A stretch of DNA of 64,000 bases from Pseudoalteromonas undina (GCF_000238275.3 NZ_AHCF03000003.1:558001-622000); one strand, 5' to 3'; counted from the first letter of the stretch, positions 1-9,250 are shown. The notes: generated by a model from the sequence alone, not told the origin. Translations and numbers: made by a program.

Positions 1-277
1 GATGCGTACTATGGAGTTAATGCAAACCTCTCAAGCGAAAAGCTATGAATATACTATAATTCCAACTATGTATGATAAACGAACCAAAGCATCGCTTGAG
101 GCCTATAAAACATTACAAGAAACGTATAAAGAAAAAGTATGGCCAGGCGTTATTCCTGTTGATACTAAATTTAGAGATGCAAGTTTAGCGCAAAAAGTAC
201 CGGTAGATTTTTGCCCAAATGCGCGTGGAGTCTATGCTTATAAAGCATTACTTAAATATTTAATAAAACAAGGTTAA
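1..277 (+). CDS. parC: ParA-like ATPase ParC, C-terminal part (5' end outside window)
   Basis: This is the last ~91 residues of a ParA/MinD-type ATPase; the nucleotide-binding N-terminal half, with the Walker motifs, lies before the window. The visible part has the usual ParA C-terminal pattern (TMYDKRTKASLEA, then VIPVDTKFRDASLAQ). In Vibrio, a ParA-like protein of the chemotaxis operon (ParC) brings signalling arrays to the cell pole together with ParP. The next genes here are a ParP-like protein 3 bases downstream and cheW, which matches that order, so a polar-localisation role is preferred over plasmid or chromosome partition. The gene name is inferred from context. The in-frame ATG at position 2 is internal, not the real start. 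Confidence 0.8.
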   Translation, partial: MRTMELMQTSQAKSYEYTIIPTMYDKRTKASLEAYKTLQETYKEKVWPGVIPVDTKFRDASLAQKVPVDFCPNARGVYAYKALLKYLIKQG

Positions 278-280
278 TAA

Positions 281-1003
281 ATGAGTAAGCAATTATTTGC
301 TAATGAAAAAGTAGTCACTCAGTACTTAGGGGCGTTATTATCTGATGACGAACCAACAAAAGACCTTGAGCCTGTTGCTAAACTGCTTGAGCAGGTAACG
401 TATGAAGAGCAAAAAGAACAACCAGTAATAGTTGAGCCTGTTGTTGAAGTTGAAAAGCTTAATAAGCAAGTATCGAATGTAGAAATTGACACCCACCAAG
501 AGCAACACGTCGTGCCTGAGCAAGAGGTGGTTGTAGGTGGTGAAGCTGACTACTTTGATGGTGAGTTTCAAGCGCTGTTTTTTGAAGTGGCAGGGCTTAC
601 TTTAGCGGTGCCGCTAAAAGCCTTAGGTGGCATTCATGAGCTTGGAGAAGTAAATCATTTATTTGGCAAGCCTAAGTGGTTTAAAGGGGTTATGATAAAC
701 CGAGAAGAAAAGCTCAATGTTGTTGATACCGCTCGCTGGGTTATGCCTGAAAAGTACGATGAGCAGTTAGAGGCATCTTTAAATTATCAATATCTCATCA
801 CTTTAGGTGATAGCCAATGGGGTTTATTAGCAGAAAAACTAATAAATAACATTACATTGAGTAAAGAAGATGTAAAATGGCGTACAAATAACAGTAAGCG
901 CCCATGGCTTGCTGGAGTAATTAAAGAAAAAATGTGTGCTTTAATAGATGTTAATAATTTAAACGCACTATTAGAGAAAGGCTTAGATAGCCGTCACAAG
1001 TAA
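281..1003 (+). CDS. parP: ParP-like CheW-domain protein
   Basis: 240 residues. Residues 1-90 are acidic, Glu/Val-rich and probably disordered. Residues ~95-235 form a CheW-like domain (FQALFFEVAGLTLAVPL start). In Vibrio, ParP joins the ParA-like ParC to CheA and chemoreceptors through a C-terminal CheW-like array-integration domain after a variable N-terminus, the same architecture as here. It starts 3 bases after the ParA-like stop, so the two are translationally linked, and it is followed by cheW. It is distinguished from the ordinary CheW next to it by its long N-terminal extension. The symbol rests on architecture and gene order. Confidence 0.8.
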   Translation: MSKQLFANEKVVTQYLGALLSDDEPTKDLEPVAKLLEQVTYEEQKEQPVIVEPVVEVEKLNKQVSNVEIDTHQEQHVVPEQEVVVGGEADYFDGEFQALFFEVAGLTLAVPLKALGGIHELGEVNHLFGKPKWFKGVMINREEKLNVVDTARWVMPEKYDEQLEASLNYQYLITLGDSQWGLLAEKLINNITLSKEDVKWRTNNSKRPWLAGVIKEKMCALIDVNNLNALLEKGLDSRHK

Positions 1004-1024
1004 TGACCATTACGAGGTAAGAGC

Positions 1025-1522
1025 ATGAGTGAAGATAAATTACTGTCAGCTAAGAAAAATGCAGATAATAATGATGAGATTTTGCAGTGGGTTACGTTCA
1101 AGCTAGAAGATGAAACTTATGGCGTAAATGTAATGCAAGTGCAAGAAATACTGCGTTACACCGAGATTGCTCCTGTACCAGGTGCACCTTCGTATGTGAT
1201 TGGTATTATTAACTTACGTGGTAATGTTGTTACCGTTATTGATACTCGCTCTCGTTTTGGTTTACCTGATATTGAAGCGACGGATAATTCACGTATTTTA
1301 ATTATTGAAGCAGAAGAGCAAGTGATTGGCATTCTAGCCGATAGCGTTTCTGAGGTTGTTTACCTACGTAGCTCTGAAATTGACAGTGCGCCAAATGTAG
1401 GTACAGAGGAAAGTGCTAAATTTATTCAAGGTGTATGTAACCGCGACAATGAGTTACTTATTCTGGTTGATTTAAATAAACTACTTAGTGATGACGAATG
1501 GGATGAGTTAAGCGATATATAA
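1025..1522 (+). CDS. cheW: chemotaxis coupling protein CheW
   Basis: 165 residues, normal CheW length. Residues ~20-160 are one CheW SH3-like domain with the family landmarks: the opening WVTFKLEDETYGVNVMQVQE, the APVPGAPSYVIGIINLRG core, and the later LILVDLNKLL strand. CheW couples the histidine kinase CheA to methyl-accepting receptors in the cytoplasmic array. It follows the ParP-like gene in the same orientation with 21 bases between them and precedes a DUF2802 gene, a common order at the 3' end of polar flagellar/chemotaxis operons. A ribosome-binding site (GAGGTAAGAGC) precedes the ATG. Confidence 0.95.
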   Translation: MSEDKLLSAKKNADNNDEILQWVTFKLEDETYGVNVMQVQEILRYTEIAPVPGAPSYVIGIINLRGNVVTVIDTRSRFGLPDIEATDNSRILIIEAEEQVIGILADSVSEVVYLRSSEIDSAPNVGTEESAKFIQGVCNRDNELLILVDLNKLLSDDEWDELSDI

Positions 1523-1540
1523 GCTTCTCTACATAAAACT

Positions 1541-1942
1541 ATGTTATTACTTGGTATTGCTATTGCGGGTTTAGTTTTTGGACTATTCTCGCTGCTTTTA
1601 ATTGTGATGTTTAAAAAGCGCTATGCGAGTGAGCTTGGCGCGCAATTACAACAGTTTAAAGATTCATCAGAGCAGATTAATATTTTACGTAGCGAAGTGT
1701 CAGAGTTGCGAACCGGTTTACTGAGTATTGGTAAGCGTGTGCTTGAGGTAGAACAACAAAACCAAGAGCTGATACAGCAACAAGCAGCTCAAAAATACGA
1801 TGACCCCGATGCTAAAATATACTCTCGTGCAGTAAAAATGGTTGAGTTAGGTGCTGATTTAGATGAGGTTATTCGCGAATGTGAATTACCCCGCGCCGAG
1901 GCTGAACTGTTGTTTTCATTACACAAACAAAAAGGCGCTTAG
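1541..1942 (+). CDS. DUF2802 family membrane-anchored protein
   Basis: 133 residues. An N-terminal transmembrane segment (residues ~2-24) is followed by a predicted coiled coil (~30-85, rich in Gln, Glu and Leu) and a small C-terminal helical part with AVKMVELGADLDEVIRECEL, which resembles a helix-turn-helix-like end seen in DUF2802 proteins. DUF2802 genes commonly follow cheW in gammaproteobacterial polar chemotaxis operons; the molecular function is unknown to me. It is 18 bases downstream of cheW, so probably in the operon, and is the last gene: its stop codon lies inside a terminator hairpin. Confidence 0.8.
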   Translation: MLLLGIAIAGLVFGLFSLLLIVMFKKRYASELGAQLQQFKDSSEQINILRSEVSELRTGLLSIGKRVLEVEQQNQELIQQQAAQKYDDPDAKIYSRAVKMVELGADLDEVIRECELPRAEAELLFSLHKQKGA

Positions 1943-1952
1943 CGCCTTTTTT
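1929..1952 (+). terminator. intrinsic terminator of the chemotaxis operon
   Basis: An 8-bp stem (AAAGGCGC / GCGCCTTT) with a TTA loop runs into a T tract. The loop overlaps the TAG stop of the DUF2802 gene. It also has an A tract on the other side, so it may serve the facing FlhB-like gene as well. Confidence 0.8.
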
Positions 1953-1969
1953 GCTTTTATAACACTGCG

Positions 1970-2278
1970 TTATGCTTTTATATTTAGCTTTCCCTGAAAG
2001 TCTTGCCAACCAGGCGGAAACTTTCCTCTAACCACGTATGAAAACGCAATGAGCTCAGCAATAACAAAGTACAACTCTTTGGGGATCTCTTCTGCGAGGT
2101 CTAGTTTCGATAGTGTATTTGCAAGTGCTTCATCTTGATGGATTAAAATTCCTTTTTCTTTGGCTAGGGCAATAATTTCATCCGCCAGTTCACCAAACCC
2201 TTTAGCACTTACAATGGGTGAATGTCCCGCCTCGTAGAGTAGTCCAATTGCTGAATTGCTTTTTGATGACTCAGTCAT
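1970..2278 (-). CDS. FlhB C-terminal-domain-like protein (EscU/YscU/HrcU family)
   Basis: 102 residues matching only the cytoplasmic C-terminal domain of the flagellar export switch FlhB (AIGLLYEAGHSPIVSAKGFG near the start, then EEIPKELYFVIAELIAFSY). The membrane half and the NPTH autocleavage site of full FlhB (~380 residues) are absent. Stand-alone versions (often called FlhX or FlhB2) occur beside flagellar genes and may resemble the cleaved FlhB fragment. The gene is 2 bases downstream of the FliK-like gene on the same strand, so the two probably form an operon. FliK contacts the FlhB C-terminal domain to switch export specificity, which makes the pairing meaningful. No sign of truncation by mutation. 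Confidence 0.88.
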   Translation of the reverse strand: MTESSKSNSAIGLLYEAGHSPIVSAKGFGELADEIIALAKEKGILIHQDEALANTLSKLDLAEEIPKELYFVIAELIAFSYVVRGKFPPGWQDFQGKLNIKA

Positions 2279-2280
2279 GA

Positions 2281-4446
2281 CTAAACCTTAATATTAATAA
2301 TGGCATGGGATTGGTAAAATGCTTGATGGTTGTCATCCGCTCGTTTTAGTTTAAGCTCACCCACTTGTAAGCCTTGTTTTGCCAGTTTTGAGCGTAAATT
2401 ATCAAGATGTGGATGAGCTAAAGCGCTCACCGCTTGGGTTGAGGCTAACAACTGACAATCTAAAGCTTTATCCATGAGTTCTGCGATTATTTGTAGCTTA
2501 CCCAGTTCGGCATAATTAAAGTTGAGCCTAACAAACCAGACATTTTTATCCGCTAGTTTACCGCTACTGTGCTTTTTATACTGCCCTAAAGTTATTTCTG
2601 TTTGCGCCGCTTCAGCAGGCAGCTTCATCGGTAATAAAAATTGCACTAAGGCGTTTGTGTCAGGCTGCTGGCTCAAAACGGGAGCTTGTACTTGGCTTAA
2701 GGTGTTTTTAATTTGGGTTAATTCACCTGCTAATGCTTGTACTTGTGGTTGCTGTAATTGTTCCAACAATTTATTGGCGCTATTACCCACTTTAAACGTC
2801 GGTAATAAAACCTGCAGTAAAGCTTCTAAACCCGTTTGATTATTAATACTCACCGCACTTGGATTTTGGTTAATGATAGGCGCGGCTAAAATGCTTAATG
2901 AAAGCTGTTCAACACCTCTATTAAACGAGCTTTGTAAGATGTCGCTTTGAAGTTGTGTGGGTTTTATGGTGCTGAGTATTTCGCGCTGTATGGTTGTTGG
3001 GTGTAAATTAGTATCTGACAACATGCGATTAAAAGCCTGATTAACTAAACGATTTAAATCGGTTCCTTGATCCGTCAGTTTGCTTGTAATGGTATTAAGT
3101 TGGCTGCTTACTATTTGGTTGGTCGCATCTTTTTGTTCTATTAAGGTGCTTGGACTTTGTTTTATAACCGTCGCTAATAAGAGTTTTTCTAAAGGCTGTA
3201 AGCTCTGACCAAATGTAACCGCGTTAGTTGGTGGGAATGAAAAAGGAGTTACTAAAGGAGATAAAGTGTGTGCTACTAACGGTTGTTGTTGCCACATAGA
3301 AACGCTTGATTTTATTTGCTGGGTAAATTGCATTAGGGGCGGCGCTAAATTTGACACGTTTTTTAATTGTGTCATGTCAATTTTTTGCATTGGGGTGAGC
3401 CATTTTTGCTGAGCATTGCCTGTAAATTCTGGTTTTTGAGATGAGCTTACCGAGGTCGTAAATGGCTTGCTTTCAAAGTACTTTACCGCATCTAAAATAC
3501 GTGTTTTAAAATCAGCAAAACTGCTTTTTAACCATGATTGTATGGGACTGTTTATCGTGCTGAGCGGATGCTGTTTACTTGGCGAGGGATCAATTAGGCC
3601 TTGCGACTGTTGCAAAGAGAGCATCTCATTAAACGGTTTACTAAATGAGTTTTTAAGGCTCACAGTCATAGTGTGATAAGCGGTTTTGATCAGTAATTTA
3701 TCTGCTTGGTGAGTAATGTTTACCTTAGTCGGGATGGTAGGTAGTTCACTTAATTGTCGATGACTTAGGTTAATAGTTAATGAGTCTTTAAAAGAGTTTG
3801 GGCTTAATACCGCAAACTTAGGCATAGCATGAAGCTGAGCAGGGGTTAAATTACTGGCAAGCAACTGTGTTAGTTTGGCTTGGTTTATTGGCTGTGAGTG
3901 CACTATATCAGTAAAACGGTTAATAATATTAAGTCGTGTACCTTTGCTATCCGTTTCAATCATCCCCTTTATTAAAGGCTCATCTGCGAGTAATTGTGCA
4001 ACGTGTTTATTAATAGCAATACTGGCATTAAATTTTTCAATGACCAACTTTGGTGTGGGTTGTAATACCACCTGAAGTGATAGTGGACTGTTTTGAATAT
4101 CACTTTGGGTATTTATAAAATTTAAAAATCGTTGCAACTGAGCCGGTTGTTTAATTGTTAAAGTTGTATTGTTAGGGATGATGGTTAGGCTTTTACCATC
4201 TGCACTTAACTGTATGTTAGCGCTTGCTATTTTTTCAACGTTTGTGAATGTCTCAGTTGTCCCAAGGCGAATCGTTTGCCAATGCTTATTCATAAACACA
4301 TCAAGCGTGACTGAATCTTTAGAAAACTGAATATTTTTTGCCGCCAGCACTTCAGGTGGCAGTGTTGCTAACGCAGCCTTACCTGAATCAGTTGTTTGAT
4401 TACTAACCTGTGGGTTAGACAATGTGATGTGCGTTGGTGTATTCAT
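2281..4446 (-). CDS. FliK-like flagellar hook-length control protein
   Basis: 721 residues, much longer than a typical FliK (~400). The first ~600 residues are Gln, Ser, Thr and Leu rich and low in recognisable domains, as expected of a ruler-like segment. Residues ~620-705 resemble the FliK C-terminal (Flg_hook) domain: NVWFVRLNFNYAELGKLQII followed by LRSKLAKQGLQVGELKL. FliK measures hook length and flips the export gate from rod/hook to filament substrates by binding FlhB. This copy sits with a FlhB C-terminal-like gene away from the main flagellar clusters (as far as the window shows). It diverges from ccmA with ~110 bases between them. Confidence 0.8.
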   Translation of the reverse strand: MNTPTHITLSNPQVSNQTTDSGKAALATLPPEVLAAKNIQFSKDSVTLDVFMNKHWQTIRLGTTETFTNVEKIASANIQLSADGKSLTIIPNNTTLTIKQPAQLQRFLNFINTQSDIQNSPLSLQVVLQPTPKLVIEKFNASIAINKHVAQLLADEPLIKGMIETDSKGTRLNIINRFTDIVHSQPINQAKLTQLLASNLTPAQLHAMPKFAVLSPNSFKDSLTINLSHRQLSELPTIPTKVNITHQADKLLIKTAYHTMTVSLKNSFSKPFNEMLSLQQSQGLIDPSPSKQHPLSTINSPIQSWLKSSFADFKTRILDAVKYFESKPFTTSVSSSQKPEFTGNAQQKWLTPMQKIDMTQLKNVSNLAPPLMQFTQQIKSSVSMWQQQPLVAHTLSPLVTPFSFPPTNAVTFGQSLQPLEKLLLATVIKQSPSTLIEQKDATNQIVSSQLNTITSKLTDQGTDLNRLVNQAFNRMLSDTNLHPTTIQREILSTIKPTQLQSDILQSSFNRGVEQLSLSILAAPIINQNPSAVSINNQTGLEALLQVLLPTFKVGNSANKLLEQLQQPQVQALAGELTQIKNTLSQVQAPVLSQQPDTNALVQFLLPMKLPAEAAQTEITLGQYKKHSSGKLADKNVWFVRLNFNYAELGKLQIIAELMDKALDCQLLASTQAVSALAHPHLDNLRSKLAKQGLQVGELKLKRADDNHQAFYQSHAIINIKV

Positions 4447-4559
4447 TATTTTATATCAAGTTTTCTTTATTTTAAGTAAATCGATTCTAAAGCAATATTC
4501 GTATTACCCTATCATTATGGTAGACTTACGGCTAATTTTTGGCAGAGAGAATCGTCATC

Positions 4560-5180
4560 TTGTTACACATTAAGTCCGTTACTTGTATCAAGCAAGAGCG
4601 TTGTTTGTTTGATGAACTTAATTTTAGCCTTAAAAGCGGTCAAATCATGCAGTTAGCTGGCCCTAATGGGGCTGGTAAAACATCATTATTGCGCATTATT
4701 GCTGGTTTTTCGCTGCCGGATGAAGGTGATATTTTATACCTAAATCAATCTATCAAAAAATATTATGACGAATATGCCAGAGACTTATTATTTATAGGCC
4801 ATAAAACCGGTGTTAACGTACAACTTAGTGCACTTGAAAATGTAGCACATTGGTTGGCTATTAATGGTTATGTTGATACTCCTGACTTATACCCTTTATT
4901 AAGTAAGTTAGGTTTAGTGGGGCTGGAAGATGTACCTGTAAGAACGTTATCTGCGGGTCAACAGCGACGGGTGGCTCTCGTTCGATTATGGTTATCTGAA
5001 GCGAAGTTATGGATTTTAGATGAACCTTTCACGGCGCTAGATAAAAGCGGGGTTGCCTTTTTACAGCAACGTTTTACTGAGCACTTATCAAAGGGGGGCG
5101 CTATTTTGTTAACAACACACCAAGATTTAACCACCCACTTTAGTGACTTACAAACGTTGACTTTGGAGTACCGCCACTAA
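4560..5180 (+). CDS. ccmA: cytochrome c maturation ATP-binding protein CcmA
   Basis: ABC ATPase of the haem-handling CcmABCD complex; CcmAB hydrolyses ATP to release holo-CcmE. From the chosen TTG start (MLHIKSVTC, as in other CcmA proteins) it has 206 residues: Walker A GPNGAGKT at 34-41, signature LSAGQ at 130-134, Walker B WILDEP at 151-156. A longer reading from TTG at 4539 is possible, but an AGAGAG ribosome-binding site lies ~10 bases before 4560. It is first gene of the ccmABCDEFGHI operon, and its stop overlaps the ccmB start by one base. Confidence 0.93.
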   Translation: MLHIKSVTCIKQERCLFDELNFSLKSGQIMQLAGPNGAGKTSLLRIIAGFSLPDEGDILYLNQSIKKYYDEYARDLLFIGHKTGVNVQLSALENVAHWLAINGYVDTPDLYPLLSKLGLVGLEDVPVRTLSAGQQRRVALVRLWLSEAKLWILDEPFTALDKSGVAFLQQRFTEHLSKGGAILLTTHQDLTTHFSDLQTLTLEYRH

Positions 5181-5866
5181 TGACACGACAGCATTCATAT
5201 TGGCAGTTATTTGTCGCGGTATTTAGCAAAGACGTTAAGCTCGCTTTTCGTCAGCGCGCTGAAATAGTTAATCCTATCTTGTTTTTTTTAATTGTTATCT
5301 CGTTGTTTCCATTAGCCATAGGGCCTGAGCCAGGCTTGTTATCAAGGATGGCACCGGGCATTATTTGGGTGGCGGCTTTATTATCGACCATGCTTGGCCT
5401 TGATAAACTGTTTAGAGATGATTACCACGACGGCTCTTTGGAGCAGCTCATTGCTTCGTCATACCCATTATCATTAACGGTACTGGGCAAAGTAGCCGCA
5501 CACTGGGTGATCACCGGCCTCCCGTTAGTGCTAATGACCCCTTTATTTGCTTTACTACTAAATTTAGATACGACGGCCCTAATGGCTACGTTATTAACGC
5601 TATTATTGGGTACGCCTTTATTGAGCTTCATTGGCGCAATAGGGGCGGGTTTGACTGTGGGATTACAAAAAGGCGGCATTTTAATGAGTCTGCTCGTTTT
5701 GCCTTTGTATATTCCGGTTTTAATTTTTGCAACTTCCGCTATTGATACCAGCACTATGTCGCTGGATTACAGTGGTCAGCTTGCAATCCTAGGTGCAATG
5801 TTAGTCGTTGCGATTATCAGTGCGCCAATTGCCATATCATCAGCATTAAAAGTGAGTGTAAGTTAA
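5180..5866 (+). CDS. ccmB: haem exporter subunit CcmB
   Basis: 228 residues with about six hydrophobic membrane segments and the CcmB-typical N-terminus (FSKDVKLAFRQRAEIVNPIL). It is the membrane partner of the CcmA ATPase in the inner-membrane CcmABCD complex. The ATG overlaps the ccmA stop (TAATG), which points to translational coupling. The length matches the family (~220). Confidence 0.95.
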   Translation: MTRQHSYWQLFVAVFSKDVKLAFRQRAEIVNPILFFLIVISLFPLAIGPEPGLLSRMAPGIIWVAALLSTMLGLDKLFRDDYHDGSLEQLIASSYPLSLTVLGKVAAHWVITGLPLVLMTPLFALLLNLDTTALMATLLTLLLGTPLLSFIGAIGAGLTVGLQKGGILMSLLVLPLYIPVLIFATSAIDTSTMSLDYSGQLAILGAMLVVAIISAPIAISSALKVSVS

Positions 5867-5867
5867 T

Positions 5868-6605
5868 ATGTGGAAGTGGTTACATCCGTATGCGAAAGCA
5901 GAGCGAGCATATCAATTATGCAATACTCTACTGCCATATTTTGCAGTAGTAACGGTTATTAGTATGGTTGTTGGTTGGGTATGGGGATTAGGTTTTGCTC
6001 CTGCCGATTACCAACAAAAAGACAGTTACCGTATTATTTTTATTCACGTGCCCTCCGCTATTTTATCTATGGGCGCCTATTCATCAATGGCGATTGCTGC
6101 CATTGTTGCGCTTGTATGGCAATTACGCAATGCAGAGCTTGCGGTGATTGCAATAGCACCCGTAGGTGCCTGCATGACCGCAATAGCCTTAATCACCGGT
6201 GCTGCATGGGGTAAACCTATGTGGGGTGCTTGGTGGGTATGGGATGCAAGACTGACCTCTGAACTTATTTTGTTATTTTTATATCTAGGGGTGTTGTCTT
6301 TGTACCATGCCTTTGAAGATAAAAAATCAGCCGGTCGCGCCGCCTCTATCTTAGCTATTGTTGGGGTTATTAACTTGCCTATCATTCACTTTTCGGTGGA
6401 ATGGTGGAATACCCTGCATCAAGGGGCAAGCATCACTAAGTTTAACCGCGACGCGGTAGATCCAAGTATGTTTTGGCCGTTAATGATTAATATTTTAGCC
6501 TTTGCCGCGTTTGTTGGCACTGTGACTTTAATTCGTCTTAAAAATGAAATTTTACACCGTGAAAAGCACCGCCCATGGGTGCGACAGTTGTTAACTAAGG
6601 GGTAA
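5868..6605 (+). CDS. ccmC: haem-handling protein CcmC
   Basis: 245-residue inner-membrane protein with six predicted membrane segments. The tryptophan-rich haem-binding WWD domain spans residues ~114-129 (WGKPMWGAWWVWD). The axial histidines are visible at positions equivalent to those of E. coli CcmC: His60 (IFIHVPSA) and His184 (NTLHQGAS). CcmC loads haem onto the CcmE chaperone. It starts one base after ccmB and is followed by ccmD after two bases. Confidence 0.97.
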   Translation: MWKWLHPYAKAERAYQLCNTLLPYFAVVTVISMVVGWVWGLGFAPADYQQKDSYRIIFIHVPSAILSMGAYSSMAIAAIVALVWQLRNAELAVIAIAPVGACMTAIALITGAAWGKPMWGAWWVWDARLTSELILLFLYLGVLSLYHAFEDKKSAGRAASILAIVGVINLPIIHFSVEWWNTLHQGASITKFNRDAVDPSMFWPLMINILAFAAFVGTVTLIRLKNEILHREKHRPWVRQLLTKG

Positions 6606-6607
6606 TT

Positions 6608-6811
6608 ATGCAGTTTGACTCGTTTTCAGATTTTATTGCAATGGGAGGCTATGGCTTTTATGTATGGCTTTCTTTTGGTACATGCGCATTAATTTTATTA
6701 GGCATTTTATTTAGCTCGTTACGCGACAAAAAACAAATTTTAGCGTCGGTAGAGCAGCAAATTGCGCGTGAAACTCGAATTAAAAATTCTAAGCAGGAGC
6801 AAACCTCGTGA
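6608..6811 (+). CDS. ccmD: haem exporter protein CcmD
   Basis: 67 residues: a short N-terminal stretch ([15 protein letters not shown], the usual CcmD opening), one transmembrane segment at ~15-38, and a charged cytoplasmic tail. CcmD is the small subunit needed for release of haem-loaded CcmE from CcmABC. It overlaps ccmE by four bases. Confidence 0.92.
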   Translation: MQFDSFSDFIAMGGYGFYVWLSFGTCALILLGILFSSLRDKKQILASVEQQIARETRIKNSKQEQTS

Positions 6812-7287
6812 ACCCTAGACGTAAAAAACGCCTTTTGGTTATTATTGCCGTACTCTTTGGTATTGGTGGATCAATTGGTTTAGTGTTGTACGCCTTACAA
6901 GAAAACATTAATTTGTTTTACACCCCCAGTGAATTAATTGATGGTAAAGGCCCGAATAAAGAAAAGCCTCATATAGGACAAAAGCTCCGCATTGGCGGTA
7001 TGGTTGTCCCTGGTACAGTGCAAAGAAATGAGCAAAGCTTACAGGTAAGCTTTAAGTTGATTGATACTGGCCCATTGGTCACGGTGCGTTATCAAGGAAT
7101 TTTGCCTGATCTATTTCGTGAAGGGCAAGGAATTGTTGCACAAGGTGTGTTAGTTGAACCTAACGTCATTGAAGCGTTTGAAGTACTGGCTAAACATGAT
7201 GAAGAATATATGCCAGCCGAGGTTGCCGAGGCAGTAAAAGGAATTAAGCACGAGAAACCAAAATACAATTTAGATAGTGGGAGCTAA
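6808..7287 (+). CDS. ccmE: periplasmic haem chaperone CcmE
   Basis: 159 residues: N-terminal membrane anchor (residues ~8-29) and a periplasmic OB-fold domain. The haem-attaching histidine is His130 in the motif KHDEEYMP, followed by Tyr134, the same numbering as E. coli CcmE. CcmE carries haem covalently from CcmC to the CcmFH ligase. Its GTG start overlaps the end of ccmD. Confidence 0.97.
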   Translation: MNPRRKKRLLVIIAVLFGIGGSIGLVLYALQENINLFYTPSELIDGKGPNKEKPHIGQKLRIGGMVVPGTVQRNEQSLQVSFKLIDTGPLVTVRYQGILPDLFREGQGIVAQGVLVEPNVIEAFEVLAKHDEEYMPAEVAEAVKGIKHEKPKYNLDSGS

Positions 7288-7288
7288 T

Positions 7289-9250
7289 ATGATCCCAGAA
7301 CTTGGTTATTTTTCCCTAACATTGTCCATGGTACTGAGTATTCTGTTGTGTATTTTCCCACTTTGGGGTGCACACACAGGAAACCTTCGTTTGATGCGCG
7401 CTGCGCCATCACTTGCTATTGGTCAGTTTGCATTTGTTGCTTTGTCTTTTGCTGCGCTTATTTATGCCAGCTTAACCGATGATTTTACCGTATCTTATGT
7501 AGCGTATCACTCAAGTAGCACCTTGCCTTGGTATTATAAAATAACCTCAACATGGGGTGGCCATGAAGGCGCTATTTTACTGTGGTTATTAATGCAGGCA
7601 GGTTGGACCGCCGTTGTTGCTTTGCGTTCAAAGTCACTGCCTTGGGTACTTCGTGCTCGCGTATTAGGTGTGCTTGGCTTTTTAGGTGTCGGATTTATGA
7701 TGTACACCTTGCTACTTTCAAGTCCGTTTGAACGTTTACTGCCCTATTTCCCTGTTGAGGGACGCGATTTAAATCCATTATTACAAGACCCGGGGATGAT
7801 CATTCACCCTCCATTACTTTATATGGGGTATGTCGGTCTTTCTGTTGCTTTTGCCTTTGCTATTGCCGCGTTGTTAACCGGCAAGCTTGATAACACCTGG
7901 GCAAAATGGTCACGCCCATGGACAATGACGGCATGGGGCTTTTTAACCTTAGGTATCACCATAGGTAGTTGGTGGGCCTATTCAGAGCTAGGCTGGGGCG
8001 GCTGGTGGTTTTGGGATCCTGTTGAAAATGCATCACTCATGCCATGGTTAGTCGCAACCGCGTTACTGCACTCTTTAAGTGTGACTGAAAAACGTGGCGT
8101 ATTTAAATCATGGACAGTGTTACTGGCTATTGCGGCGTTTTCATTAAGTTTACTAGGAACCTTTATCGTTCGCTCAGGAATTATTGTTTCGGTGCATGCC
8201 TTTGCAACAGACCCTGATCGTGGCTTATTTATTCTTGGCTTTTTGGCCGTAGTTGTTGGCGGCGGTTTAGCATTATATGGCTTGCGTGTCTCACAAGTTA
8301 AAAGTGAAGGGCGTTATAAATTTGTATCGCGTGAAGTGGCACTTTGGTTAAACAATATTTTCTTAGTGGTTGCTACATTAATTGTACTGTTAGGTACATT
8401 ATTACCTATGGTGCACAAGGAAATGGGGCTAGGCAGTATTTCAATTGGCGAACCTTTCTTTAATAAAATGTTTGCTATTTTACTGGTGCCATTTGCTATT
8501 TTAATGGGCATTGGACCTTTCCTGCGTTGGAAGCAAAATAAGTGGGCTTTTTTACAAAATAAAATATTTGTAGGCGCATTAGTCAGTATTATCATTACCT
8601 GTGCGTGGTTATTTAGTAGCTATGAGGTAGTGACTCCATTAACACTTTTAGCAACCACGCTAGGTGTATGGATATTTATTGCCACTTTTATTGATTTATA
8701 TACCAAAGCAGCGGTTCATGGCTCGCTTACACTCGGCATAAAGCGTTTAGGTTTAAGTTATTGGGCAATGGTGCTGGGGCATGTTGGTTTAGCCTTTGTT
8801 ATAGCGGGCATTACACTCACCTCGGCGTATTCAGTTGAGCGTGATGTATCGATGAAGCAAGGCGATATCGTGCAGCTTAACCAGTATCAATACCGCTTTG
8901 AAGGTGTGAAGACTATTCGTGGTGCAAACTACAGTGGTCATGCTGGTGTCGTGACGGTATTAAAAGAGAATGACACTGTAACGCGTTTATATGCAGAAAA
9001 GCGTCGTTACGATATTGGTATGCAATTTATGACCGAAGCCGCTATTGATGCCGGATTCACTCGTGATTTATATCTTGCGCTTGGTGAGCAACTAAGTGAA
9101 GGGGCATGGTCATTACGCATTTACCATAAACCGTTTGTACGTTGGATGTGGATTGGCGGTATTCTGATCTCACTCGCTGGTTTTGTGATTTTATTCGATA
9201 AGCGCTATCGCGCCTCACCGCGAAAAGATGAAATAGAGGGGGCAGTATGA
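7289..9250 (+). CDS. ccmF: cytochrome c haem lyase subunit CcmF
   Basis: 653 residues from the ATG at 7289 (MIPELGYFSL); a GTG 12 bases earlier is in frame, but the ATG follows a GGGAG ribosome-binding site better. It is a polytopic membrane protein with many predicted helices. WGGHEGAILLWLL and the WWD signature WGGWWFWDPVENASLMPW are both present. CcmF with CcmH/CcmI ligates haem to apocytochrome CXXCH motifs in the periplasm. It overlaps ccmG by four bases. Confidence 0.97.
   Translation: MIPELGYFSLTLSMVLSILLCIFPLWGAHTGNLRLMRAAPSLAIGQFAFVALSFAALIYASLTDDFTVSYVAYHSSSTLPWYYKITSTWGGHEGAILLWLLMQAGWTAVVALRSKSLPWVLRARVLGVLGFLGVGFMMYTLLLSSPFERLLPYFPVEGRDLNPLLQDPGMIIHPPLLYMGYVGLSVAFAFAIAALLTGKLDNTWAKWSRPWTMTAWGFLTLGITIGSWWAYSELGWGGWWFWDPVENASLMPWLVATALLHSLSVTEKRGVFKSWTVLLAIAAFSLSLLGTFIVRSGIIVSVHAFATDPDRGLFILGFLAVVVGGGLALYGLRVSQVKSEGRYKFVSREVALWLNNIFLVVATLIVLLGTLLPMVHKEMGLGSISIGEPFFNKMFAILLVPFAILMGIGPFLRWKQNKWAFLQNKIFVGALVSIIITCAWLFSSYEVVTPLTLLATTLGVWIFIATFIDLYTKAAVHGSLTLGIKRLGLSYWAMVLGHVGLAFVIAGITLTSAYSVERDVSMKQGDIVQLNQYQYRFEGVKTIRGANYSGHAGVVTVLKENDTVTRLYAEKRRYDIGMQFMTEAAIDAGFTRDLYLALGEQLSEGAWSLRIYHKPFVRWMWIGGILISLAGFVILFDKRYRASPRKDEIEGAV

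Noticed and set aside
2522..4075. Several plus-strand frames inside the FliK-like gene (e.g. 2522-2839, 3467-3676, 3875-4075)
   Set aside because: They are antisense shadows of a clear minus-strand gene, lack ribosome-binding sites and recognisable motifs.
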